Position numbers and translations under genes: made by a program. This document shows, in pieces, positions 1 through 7,614 of a DNA stretch of 64,000 bases. The stretch lies in assembly GCA_021029595.1 (NCBI GenBank), contig JAJJOY010000006.1, positions 62,001 to 126,000 of the forward strand, given 5' to 3'. The stretch is from Hominenteromicrobium mulieris. GTDB taxonomy: Bacteria; Bacillota; Clostridia; Oscillospirales; Acutalibacteraceae. The notes under the pieces were generated by a model. That model saw only the letters and a program-made list of their open reading frames with translations, ran no database searches and was not told the origin of the DNA. Numbering within the stretch: the first letter of the stretch is position 1; each line of letters opens with the position of its first letter.

Positions 1-232
1 CAATAACCATTCTTTGTTTCAGTGAAAGTAGTGGCGTAGTACCTATGAAGCCGTGAAAAAGTAAACGGTGGAGGAAAGGCCACAAGTCGAATTTGGCAAA
101 AGAAGTACACACAAAGTGTCGCAAGCCCTGTATGACCAAATTCGATGGAACGCCGTGTGCGGTGAAAGCTGCACGCACGGTGTGGAGCCGGGGAAAAGCT
201 GGAGATCATATCAAATGCTTACCTATGGCTAT
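1..232 (+). mobile_element. Group II intron, 3' end (domains IV-VI)
   Basis: This is the downstream end of a group II intron, a self-splicing retroelement whose reverse-transcriptase gene would lie left of the window. Positions 150-183 form a 34-nt hairpin that matches bacterial domain V at almost every base, including the central CGGTGAAAG; the triad position reads CGC rather than AGC. A domain VI-like segment with GGGGAAAAGC follows from about 186, and the intron probably ends with AT at 232. The boundary is supported because the sequence immediately downstream re-enters the reading frame of a Maff2 conjugation gene. The exact splice base is inferred. Confidence 0.85.
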
Positions 233-333
233 CTGGTGCTAAATCTCAGGGCATGAAGCAGCTGATGGCCGGTGGCGGGGTGGCTTTGATTGGCATTACC
301 CTCGTGCCGCTGCTGTCCGGTCTGTTCGGCTAA
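233..333 (+). CDS. Maff2-family conjugation membrane protein, 3' exon
   Basis: After the intron the frame reads GAKSQGMKQLMAGGGVALIG and ends hydrophobically, LVPLLSGLFG, before TAA at 331-333. This is the C-terminal half of the roughly 70-residue Maff2 protein that sits just upstream of the TrbL-like gene in Clostridia conjugative elements, where it is a small VirB2/TrbC-like membrane component. The N-terminal half and start codon lie beyond the intron, left of position 1. The gene can make a full protein only if the intron is spliced out. Family recognition is from memory of the conserved C-terminus. Confidence 0.8.
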
Positions 334-364
334 TCGGCAGCTCGTTTGCTTCCCGTAAATCCAC

Positions 365-394
365 GGAGGGTGCCGCTTTCGGGCGGCATCCTCC
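365..394 (+). other. Hairpin between Maff2 and TrbL genes
   Basis: GGAGGGTGCCGC (365-376) pairs with GCGGCATCCTCC (383-394) around a six-base loop, with one G-T pair. There is no T-run, so it is more likely an mRNA-stabilising or processing hairpin that sets the ratio of the small abundant subunit to downstream genes than a terminator. A separate AGGAGG follows for the next gene. Confidence 0.45.
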
Positions 395-412
395 TGAAAG
401 GAGGGCAACCCT

Positions 413-1282
413 ATGGATTTCTTATGGGATAAGATCACGGAATGGCTGAAAGAAATGCTCATCGGCGGTATCGTGAGCAATCTGTCCGGGATGTTCGATG
501 CGACCAATCAAAAGGTTGCCGAGATCTCCGGTCAGGTGGGCTTATCGCCGCAGGCATGGAACGGCAGCATTTTCAGCATGATACAAAACCTGTCGGAAAC
601 CGTGATCGTCCCCATCGCAGGCGCAATTCTCGCCTTTGTCATGACGCTGGAACTGATCCAGCTCATTACCGACAAAAATAACCTCAACGACATGGACACA
701 TGGATATTTTTCAAGTGGGCATTCAAGTCCGCTGCCGCTGTCCTGATCGTGACAAACACATGGACGATTGTGATGGGCGTGTTTGATGCCGCCCAAAGCG
801 TCGTTGCCAGCGCCTCCGGGCTGATTATCGGCGACACCAGCATCAACATTTCAAGCGTCATGGTGGGTATCGAGGATCGGCTGATGGAAATGGAGTTGGG
901 GCCGCTGTTCGGCCTGTGGTTCCAGTCGCTGTTCGTTGGCATTACCATGTGGGCGCTGACCATCTGCATTTTCATTATCACATTCGGAAGAATGATTGAA
1001 ATATATCTCGTCACCTCTGTTGCCCCCATCCCAATGGCGACCATGATGGGCAAGGAATGGGGCGGCATGGGACAGAATTACATCCGTTCCCTGCTGGCGC
1101 TGGGCTTCCAAGCATTTCTCATCATCGTCTGCGTTGCCATCTACGCGGTTTTGGTGCAGAACATCGCGCTTGTGGATGACATCATCTACGCCATCTGGAC
1201 TTGCATGGGCTACACGGTGCTGCTGTGCTTCTGCCTGTTCAAAACGAGCAGCCTTGCCAAGTCCGTGTTCAATGCGCATTAA
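413..1282 (+). CDS. TrbL/VirB6-like conjugation membrane protein
   Basis: A 289-residue polytopic inner-membrane protein of the mating-pair formation complex. The N-terminus is amphipathic. Hydrophobic spans follow at about residues 62-85, 100-125, 165-190, 195-215, 225-250 and 258-280, and the SVAPIPMA loop is typical of the TrbL/VirB6 group in Tn1549-type elements. It would line the translocation channel for DNA transfer with PrgI and VirB4, whose genes follow. AAAGGAGGG lies eight bases before the ATG, fixing the start. Only 13 bases separate it from the next gene, so it belongs to the transfer operon. Confidence 0.88.
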   Translation: MDFLWDKITEWLKEMLIGGIVSNLSGMFDATNQKVAEISGQVGLSPQAWNGSIFSMIQNLSETVIVPIAGAILAFVMTLELIQLITDKNNLNDMDTWIFFKWAFKSAAAVLIVTNTWTIVMGVFDAAQSVVASASGLIIGDTSINISSVMVGIEDRLMEMELGPLFGLWFQSLFVGITMWALTICIFIITFGRMIEIYLVTSVAPIPMATMMGKEWGGMGQNYIRSLLALGFQAFLIIVCVAIYAVLVQNIALVDDIIYAIWTCMGYTVLLCFCLFKTSSLAKSVFNAH

Positions 1283-1295
1283 CGGGGGTGATACC

Positions 1296-1736
1296 ATGCT
1301 GACGCTCACGCCCGTTACCCTTGCAACAGCGAACGCATTTGTCAATGCGCATCACCGGCACCATAAGGCAACTGCGGGGCATAAGTTTTCCATCGGCTAT
1401 GCCAAGGATGGAGAGCTTGTCGGCGTTGCAATCGTAGGCCGTCCGGTGAGCCGGTATCTGGATGATGGCTGGACATTGGAGGTCAATCGCCTTTGCACCA
1501 CCGGTGAGAAGAACGCTTGCAGCATCCTTTATGCCGCATCCGCGCGGGCGGCAAAGGCAATGGGGTACCGCAAGATCATCACCTATACGCTGGATAGCGA
1601 GAGCGGCAGCAGCCTCCGTGCTGTTGGCTGGAGCTGTGCAGGATTAGCTGGTGGGAAATGCTGGACAGGCAGCCGCAAGCCAGCCTCCGCTTTGTACCCG
1701 GCGCAGATGAAACTTCGATATGAAAAGCTCTTGTAA
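1296..1736 (+). CDS. XF1762-like GNAT-fold protein
   Basis: A 146-residue protein resembling the XF1762 family found in the transfer operons of Clostridia elements and some phages. The pattern YAKDGELVGVAIVGRPVSR, then EVNRLCTTGEKNA, then AARAAKAMGYRKIITYTL is that of a GNAT acyltransferase fold. No substrate is known and its role in transfer is unclear. GGGGGTG at 1284-1290 is the ribosome site for the ATG at 1296. It sits between trbL-like and prgI-like genes with short gaps, so it is probably co-transcribed. Confidence 0.75.
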   Translation: MLTLTPVTLATANAFVNAHHRHHKATAGHKFSIGYAKDGELVGVAIVGRPVSRYLDDGWTLEVNRLCTTGEKNACSILYAASARAAKAMGYRKIITYTLDSESGSSLRAVGWSCAGLAGGKCWTGSRKPASALYPAQMKLRYEKLL

Positions 1737-1749
1737 AGGGGGGATTTCT

Positions 1750-2181
1750 ATGGCCTATGTCAATGTCCCAAAGGACTTAACCAAAGTAAAGACCAAGGTG
1801 CTGTTCAATCTCACGAAACGGCAGCTCATTTGCTTCGGAAGCGGCTCGCTCATCGGCGTACCGCTTTTCTTCTTGCTCAAGGGCAGCATTGGCACCAGCC
1901 CCGCCGCAATGGTGATGATGGTGGTGATGATCCCGGCCATGCTGTTCGCCATGTATGAAAAGAACGGTCAGCCGCTGGAGGTCGTCATCCGCAACATCTA
2001 CCGTGTGTGCTTCCAGCGGCCGAAGCAGCGCCCGTATAAGACCAACAATTTTTATGCCGTTCTGGAGCGGCAAAACCAGTTAGACCGGGAGGTGTATCAA
2101 ATTGTCCGAAAAGAAAAAGCTGACCCGCGCCGAACGAAAACAGATCGAAGCCGCCATCGCAAGAGCGAACCGAACGGATAA
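1750..2181 (+). CDS. PrgI family conjugation protein
   Basis: A 143-residue protein with two hydrophobic segments (about residues 28-48 and 53-72) after a short cytosolic start, followed by a basic tail (QRPKQRPYK). This is the layout of PrgI family proteins, small membrane partners of VirB4 in Gram-positive type IV secretion (VirB3-like role). GGGGGG at 1738-1743 precedes the ATG. Its 3' end overlaps the start of virB4 by 80 bases in another frame, which suggests translational coupling. Confidence 0.85.
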   Translation: MAYVNVPKDLTKVKTKVLFNLTKRQLICFGSGSLIGVPLFFLLKGSIGTSPAAMVMMVVMIPAMLFAMYEKNGQPLEVVIRNIYRVCFQRPKQRPYKTNNFYAVLERQNQLDREVYQIVRKEKADPRRTKTDRSRHRKSEPNG

Positions 2182-4507
2182 GAAAGAAAAATCGGCGCAG
2201 GATAGCATCCCGTATCAGCGTATGTGGCCAGACGGCATCTGCCGTGTGACCGACACGCGCTACACCAAAACGATCCAGTATCAGGACATCAACTACCAGC
2301 TCTCGCAGAATGAGGACAAGACCGCCATCTTTGAGGCGTGGTGCGATTTCCTGAACTACTTTGACAGCTCCGTGCAATTCCAGCTTTCCTTTGTGAACCT
2401 CTCGGCTTCGCAGGAAACCTTTGCGCGGAGCATTTCCATTCCGCCCTGCGGGGACGAGTTTGACGGCATCCGCGCCGAGTACGCCGGTATGCTGCAAAAT
2501 CAGCTTGCCCGCGGCAACAACGGCCTCATTAAGACCAAGTATCTCACATTCGGCATTGAGGCCGACAACCTCCGCGCCGCCAAGCCCCGTTTGGAGCGCA
2601 TCGAAACCGACCTCCTGAACAACTTCAAGCGGCTGGGCGTTGTAGCTGCGCCGCTGAACGGCTTTGAGCGCCTGCACGTCATGCACGACATTCTGCGGAT
2701 GGATGAGCAGGAGCCGTTCCGCTTTTCGTGGGACTGGCTGGCTTCCTCCGGGCTGTCCACCAAGGATTTTATCGCGCCCAGCTCCTTTGAGTTCAAGACC
2801 GGCAGGATGTTCCGCATGGGCAAAAAGCTGGGCGCGATCAGCTTCGTGCAGATTCTCGCACCGGAGCTGAATGACCGGATGCTGGCGGACTTTCTGGATA
2901 TGGAGAGCAGCGTCCTTGTCAATCTCCATGTGCAGTCTGTGGATCAGGTCAACGCCATCAAGACCGTCAAGCGCAAGATCACCGATCTGGACAAATCCAA
3001 AATCGAAGAACAGAAAAAAGCCGTCCGCGCCGGGTACGACATGGACATTATCCCGTCCGACCTTGCCACCTACGGCGCAGAGGCTAAGAAGCTGTTGCAG
3101 GATTTGCAGTCCCGCAACGAGCGAATGTTCCTGCTGACCTTTCTCATTCTCAACACGGCGGACACGCCACGGCAGCTTGACAACAACGTCTTCCAGACCT
3201 CCAGCATTGCGCAGAAGTATAACTGCGCGCTGACCCGGCTGGACTTCCAGCAGGAGGAAGGACTGATGAGCAGTCTTCCGCTGGGGCTGAATCAGATCGA
3301 GATTCAGCGGGGCTTGACCACCTCCAGCGTGGCGATTTTTGTGCCTTTCACCACACAGGAATTGTTTCAGACTGGCTCCGAGGCGCTGTATTACGGCATC
3401 AACGCCCTGTCCAACAACCTTATCATGGTAGACCGGAAACTGTTGAAAAATCCCAACGGCCTGATTTTAGGCACTCCCGGCAGCGGCAAGTCATTTTCGG
3501 CAAAACGTGAGATCACCAATGCGTTTCTTATCTGCCCCAAGGATGACATCATCATCTGTGACCCGGAGGGCGAATATACGCCGCTGGTGGAGCGTCTGCA
3601 CGGTCAGGTCATCAAGCTGTCGCCCACCGGCAAGGGCTACGACGGTTCGCCCTGCTATATCAATCCCATGGACTTGAATCTGGATTACAGCGACGATGAT
3701 AACCCGCTGAGCCTGAAATCCGACTTCATTTTGTCTCTGTGCGAGCTGATCGTCGGCGGCAAGGACGGGCTTGCCCCTGTGGAAAAGACCATCATCGACC
3801 GCTGTGTGCGCATCGTCTACCGGGATTACCTCAACGCCCCGAAGCCGGAGAATATGCCGTTGCTGGAGGACTTGTATAACGCCCTCCGTGCGCAGGATGA
3901 AAAGGAAGCGCAGTACATCGCCACTGCTTTGGAAATCTACGTCACCGGTTCTCTGAATGTGTTCAACCATCACACGAATGTGGATGTGAATAGCCGCATC
4001 GTCTGCTACGACATCAAGGAGCTGGGCAAGCAGCTCAAGAAAATCGGGATGCTGGTGGTGCAGGATCAGGTCTGGAACCGTGTGACCATCAACCGCGCTG
4101 CCCACAAAACGACCCGCTACTATCTTGACGAGTTCCATCTTCTCTTGAAAGAGGAACAGACGGCTTCGTACAGTGTCGAAATCTGGAAGCGCTATCGCAA
4201 ATGGGGCGGCATCCCCACCGGGATCACGCAAAATGTCAAAGACCTGTTGTCCAGCCGGGAGGTTGAGAACATCTTTGAGAACAGCGATTTCATCTATATG
4301 CTCAATCAGGCCGCTGGCGACCGGCAGATTCTCGCAAAGCAGCTCAACATTTCGCCGCATCAGCTTTCTTATGTGACCCACTCCGGCGAGGGCGAGGGGC
4401 TGCTGTTCTACGGCAACACGATCCTGCCCTTCATTGACCACTTCCCGAAGGACACCGAGCTGTACCGCGTCATGACCACCAAACCGCAAGAGGTGGCGTC
4501 GGCATGA
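2102..4507 (+). CDS. VirB4/TraE-like conjugation ATPase
   Basis: An 801-residue AAA ATPase that powers assembly or DNA translocation in the conjugative type IV secretion system. The N-terminal half is the CagE/TrbE-VirB4 domain. Walker A GTPGSGKS is at about residues 458-465 and the Walker B region YYLDEFHLLL at about 671-680, followed by the GGIPTGITQNVKDLL motif seen in VirB4. The start is an unusual TTG at 2102, supported by GGGAGG at 2087-2092 inside the end of prgI. It overlaps the next gene by four bases (ATGA). Length and motifs are complete. Confidence 0.95.
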   Translation: MSEKKKLTRAERKQIEAAIARANRTDKKEKSAQDSIPYQRMWPDGICRVTDTRYTKTIQYQDINYQLSQNEDKTAIFEAWCDFLNYFDSSVQFQLSFVNLSASQETFARSISIPPCGDEFDGIRAEYAGMLQNQLARGNNGLIKTKYLTFGIEADNLRAAKPRLERIETDLLNNFKRLGVVAAPLNGFERLHVMHDILRMDEQEPFRFSWDWLASSGLSTKDFIAPSSFEFKTGRMFRMGKKLGAISFVQILAPELNDRMLADFLDMESSVLVNLHVQSVDQVNAIKTVKRKITDLDKSKIEEQKKAVRAGYDMDIIPSDLATYGAEAKKLLQDLQSRNERMFLLTFLILNTADTPRQLDNNVFQTSSIAQKYNCALTRLDFQQEEGLMSSLPLGLNQIEIQRGLTTSSVAIFVPFTTQELFQTGSEALYYGINALSNNLIMVDRKLLKNPNGLILGTPGSGKSFSAKREITNAFLICPKDDIIICDPEGEYTPLVERLHGQVIKLSPTGKGYDGSPCYINPMDLNLDYSDDDNPLSLKSDFILSLCELIVGGKDGLAPVEKTIIDRCVRIVYRDYLNAPKPENMPLLEDLYNALRAQDEKEAQYIATALEIYVTGSLNVFNHHTNVDVNSRIVCYDIKELGKQLKKIGMLVVQDQVWNRVTINRAAHKTTRYYLDEFHLLLKEEQTASYSVEIWKRYRKWGGIPTGITQNVKDLLSSREVENIFENSDFIYMLNQAAGDRQILAKQLNISPHQLSYVTHSGEGEGLLFYGNTILPFIDHFPKDTELYRVMTTKPQEVASA

Positions 4508-6213
4508 AAAGAGAACCGCGTTTACAGTTTTCCGACGCCGATCTTGCCGAGCCGAAGCTGGAAAAGCCCATCAAGCAGGTGAAAAAAGCAGCGGCCAAGG
4601 CGGATAAGGCGCAGGCCAAAATTCCCAAGAAAACCGTGGTCAAAAAGGAACGCGGCTTTGATCCTGCCACCGGCAAGGTAAAAACGCAGCTCCGGTTTGA
4701 GGAAGTGGACAAGAAAAAGCCGCCCTCCAAGCTGACCCATGCCGTGCGGGATGCCCCTGCCAACTTTGTTCTCTCTCAGGTTCACCGGGAGGTGGCGCAG
4801 AGCGAGGATGACAATGTGGGCGTAGAGGCTGCGCACAAGGTTGAGCAAACCGTGGAGAGCGGCGGGCGGCTGGTACAGTCTGCCCACCGCGCCCATCAGC
4901 TCAAGCCTTATCGCGCCGCCATCCGTGCGGAGAAAAAACTGGAGCGAGCCAACATTGACGCGCTCCAGAAGAAAGCAGAGATCGACCGCCCCACCAGCAA
5001 TCCCGTTTCCAAATGGCAGCAGAAGCAGGCCATTAAGAAGCAGTATGCCGCTGCCAAGCACAATCAGGCGGCGCAGACTACGGCAAAGGCGGCAGAGAAT
5101 ACCGCCAAGGCCGCGAAAAAAGCCGCTGAAAAGGCTGAGAAAGCTGGCAAATATGTGTGGGAGCACCGGCGCGGCTTTGCCATTGCCGCCGCGATTCTGC
5201 TGATGCTGGCGTTTCTGCTCAACGGTCTGTCCTCCTGCTCGGTGCTGATGGATGGCGTCGGCTCCGGGATCGCGGCCAGCACCTATCCATCGCAGGATGC
5301 CGATATGCTGGGCGCGGAAGCGCAGTATTGCGCGATGGAAGCAGAGCTTCAGCGCTACCTCGACACCTACGAAAGCACCCATGACTACGATGAGTACCAC
5401 TTTGATCTGGACACCATTGAGCATGACCCCTATGTACTCATTTCCATTATCACGGCGCTGCATCAAGGGGAATGGACACTGGATGAGGTGCATGGTACGC
5501 TCCAAATGCTCTTTGACCGCCAGTATATTTTGACCGAGGATGTGGTGGTGGAAACCCGCTACCGCACAGAAACCGACACATGGACGGACGCGGACGGCAA
5601 CACCCACACGGACACCTATCAGGTGCCGTATGACTACTACATCTGCACGGTCACGCTGGAAAACTTCAACCTCTCTCATGTTCCCGTCTACATTATGAGC
5701 GAGGAACAGTTCGGAATGTACGCCACCTATATGGCCACCCTCGGCAACCGCCCCGACCTGTTTCCCGGTTCAGGCTACATCGGCAAGTATGTGGAGGGCA
5801 GCTATACCGACTACGACATTCCCCCGGAGGCGCTGGACGATGAGGTGTTTGCCGCCATCATCAAGGAAGCGGAAAAGTATCTCGGCTACCCCTATGTTTG
5901 GGGCGGCAGCAGCCCCTCCACCTCGTTTGACTGTTCGGGCTTCGTCAGTTGGGTCATCAATCATTCCGGTTGGGATGTGGGCAGGCTGGGCGCGCAGGGA
6001 CTTTGCAATATCTGTACGCCCGTATCCTCTGCCAACGTCAAGCCGGGCGATCTGGTGTTTTTCACCGGAACCTATGATACCCCCGGCGTCAGCCATGTGG
6101 GTATCTATGTCGGCAACAATATGATGATCCACTGCGGAGATCCGATCTCTTATGCAAACCTAAATTCAAGCTATTGGCAGTCCCATTTCTACCGCTATGG
6201 GCGCTTGCCGTAA
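4504..6213 (+). CDS. CD1108-type NlpC/P60 cell-wall hydrolase
   Basis: A 569-residue transfer protein anchored in the membrane, expected to cut peptidoglycan so that the conjugation channel can cross the wall. Residues 1-220 are cytosolic, Lys/Ala-rich and probably coiled. One transmembrane segment spans about 223-245. A linker domain follows, then a C-terminal NlpC/P60 domain from about 450. The catalytic set is visible: Cys477 in FDCSGF, His531 in SHVGIYVG and His543 in MIHCGD. It lacks the lysozyme-like domain seen in some homologues. The ATG overlaps the virB4 stop. Confidence 0.92.
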   Translation: MKREPRLQFSDADLAEPKLEKPIKQVKKAAAKADKAQAKIPKKTVVKKERGFDPATGKVKTQLRFEEVDKKKPPSKLTHAVRDAPANFVLSQVHREVAQSEDDNVGVEAAHKVEQTVESGGRLVQSAHRAHQLKPYRAAIRAEKKLERANIDALQKKAEIDRPTSNPVSKWQQKQAIKKQYAAAKHNQAAQTTAKAAENTAKAAKKAAEKAEKAGKYVWEHRRGFAIAAAILLMLAFLLNGLSSCSVLMDGVGSGIAASTYPSQDADMLGAEAQYCAMEAELQRYLDTYESTHDYDEYHFDLDTIEHDPYVLISIITALHQGEWTLDEVHGTLQMLFDRQYILTEDVVVETRYRTETDTWTDADGNTHTDTYQVPYDYYICTVTLENFNLSHVPVYIMSEEQFGMYATYMATLGNRPDLFPGSGYIGKYVEGSYTDYDIPPEALDDEVFAAIIKEAEKYLGYPYVWGGSSPSTSFDCSGFVSWVINHSGWDVGRLGAQGLCNICTPVSSANVKPGDLVFFTGTYDTPGVSHVGIYVGNNMMIHCGDPISYANLNSSYWQSHFYRYGRLP

Positions 6214-6228
6214 AGGAGAGTGAACGAT

Positions 6229-6468
6229 ATGAACCCGAAAATTATGAAGCTCCGTGGAGAGCTGGAGAAGAACAAAGGCAAAATCTCTGATCTGCAAGGC
6301 CGCAACCGCGAGCTGGAAAAGCAGATTCGTGAGCTGGAGGACACCGACATCATCGGCATGGTGCGTGAGAACGGCATGACGATGGAGCAGTTTGCCGAGC
6401 TGTTCCGCCGTATGCAGGCCGCGCCTGCACCGGCCACTTCGGAAAAGGAGGCGTTGAACCATGACTAA
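6229..6468 (+). CDS. DUF4315 family protein
   Basis: A 79-residue, almost wholly helical and charged protein (KLRGELEKNKGKISDLQGR) predicted to form a coiled coil, followed by a short tail with GMTMEQFAELFRRM. It matches DUF4315 proteins, which always sit between the NlpC/P60 and CD1107 genes in these elements; the function is unknown. AAGGAGAG at 6213-6220 sits nine bases before the ATG at 6229, so that start is preferred over the GTG at 6220. It overlaps the next gene by eight bases. Confidence 0.85.
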   Translation: MNPKIMKLRGELEKNKGKISDLQGRNRELEKQIRELEDTDIIGMVRENGMTMEQFAELFRRMQAAPAPATSEKEALNHD

Positions 6469-7429
6469 GAACACACCACGCATTTTTATCAGTCTGCTGC
6501 TGATGCTCCTGTGCATCGGGATTCTCCCCGTTTCCGCCTTTGCCAGCGGCGGTGATTATCCTGATGATGCGCCGCCTGCCGCCGAAAGCAGCGCCGCAGA
6601 CGCACAGGAAGCGAAACAGATCGGCACGGTCACGACCAACGGCGGCAACCTGAATGTCCGCACCGGCGCGGGACTGGACAACACCGCATTTACGCAACTT
6701 CCCAACGGCACGGTGGTCGATGTGATCGGCAGGGACGGCGATTGGGTGAAAATCCTGCTGCCCGCCCGTGTGGGCTACGTCTACGGCAGCTATCTGACCG
6801 TCACCGACGCTGCCGACAGCACCGTGAGCATCGGCGGCATGACGGGCGGCAGCGACGCGCTGACACCGGACGGCAATTTGACGCTGATCGACGATATTGG
6901 CACCAGCACCAAGGCAGGAAAACAGTTCATTACGCTGGAAAGCAAGAACGGCAATACATTTTACCTGATTATTGACCGTGACGATGAGGGCGAAGAAACC
7001 GTCCACTTCTTGAATCAGGTGGATGAGGCTGACCTGATGGCGCTGACCGGCGAGGAAGAAACGCCCGCCACTTGCTCCTGCACCACCAAATGCGTGGCCG
7101 GTGCGGTCAATACATCCTGCCCCGTCTGCGCGGTCAACATGACCGAGTGCGTGGGCAAGGAGGCAAAGCCAGAAGTCCCCACTGAGCCGACAGAACCCGC
7201 CGCCGAGGAACCGGAGAAAAAGAGCGGCATGGGCGGCATCCTCGTCGTCCTGCTGATCGTCTCGCTGGGCGGCGGTGCAGCGTTCTACATCTTCAAGCAG
7301 AAAAAGGCCAAGCCGCAGACCAAGGGCAGCGCCGATCTGGACGATTATGATTACGGCGAGGACGAATACGAGTTTGAGCCGTATGAGGACGAACCGGAAC
7401 AGGATACTACGGAGGATACGAACGTATGA
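6461..7429 (+). CDS. CD1107/DUF4366 family surface protein with SH3 domain
   Basis: A 322-residue secreted, membrane-anchored protein of the transfer operon. A signal peptide (about residues 1-28, ending SAFAS) is followed by a bacterial SH3 domain (about 55-112, NLNVRTGAGLDNTAF...GYVYGSYL), the DUF4366 domain with a Cys-rich patch (CSCTTKC...CPVCAVNMTEC), a Pro/Glu linker, a transmembrane helix at about 252-276 and an acidic cytosolic tail. It probably binds peptidoglycan and positions the transfer machinery at the envelope. It is flanked by short overlaps on both sides. Confidence 0.9.
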   Translation: MTKNTPRIFISLLLMLLCIGILPVSAFASGGDYPDDAPPAAESSAADAQEAKQIGTVTTNGGNLNVRTGAGLDNTAFTQLPNGTVVDVIGRDGDWVKILLPARVGYVYGSYLTVTDAADSTVSIGGMTGGSDALTPDGNLTLIDDIGTSTKAGKQFITLESKNGNTFYLIIDRDDEGEETVHFLNQVDEADLMALTGEEETPATCSCTTKCVAGAVNTSCPVCAVNMTECVGKEAKPEVPTEPTEPAAEEPEKKSGMGGILVVLLIVSLGGGAAFYIFKQKKAKPQTKGSADLDDYDYGEDEYEFEPYEDEPEQDTTEDTNV

Positions 7430-7614
7430 GATATTTCACCAATAATCCGCTGGAACGCCTGATGATGCAGAAGCCGAAAGCAGTGCGGGAGGACAGCCCT
7501 CCCGACGCTGCCAAGGAACACTTCTGCTACGGCTGCAAGCGCTTCGGACAGAGCTGCGTTCGCCCCTGCTACCGTGACGTAAAGAGAATGGAGGCTGCAC
7601 CATGCGCCTTGTGA
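7426..7614 (+). CDS. Small Cys-containing protein of the transfer operon
   Basis: A 62-residue protein that overlaps the CD1107 stop by four bases (ATGA) and the topoisomerase start by 13 bases, so it is almost certainly translated by coupling. It contains a compact FCYGCKRFGQSCVRPC segment that could hold a metal or form disulfides. No family is recognised and no function is proposed. Its fixed position between surface protein and topoisomerase argues that it is real. Confidence 0.7.
   Translation: MRYFTNNPLERLMMQKPKAVREDSPPDAAKEHFCYGCKRFGQSCVRPCYRDVKRMEAAPCAL

Noticed and set aside
68-256. Small protein gene at the left edge
   Set aside because: It runs across the group II intron domain V/VI and exon junction in the wrong frame; the RNA structure explains the sequence.
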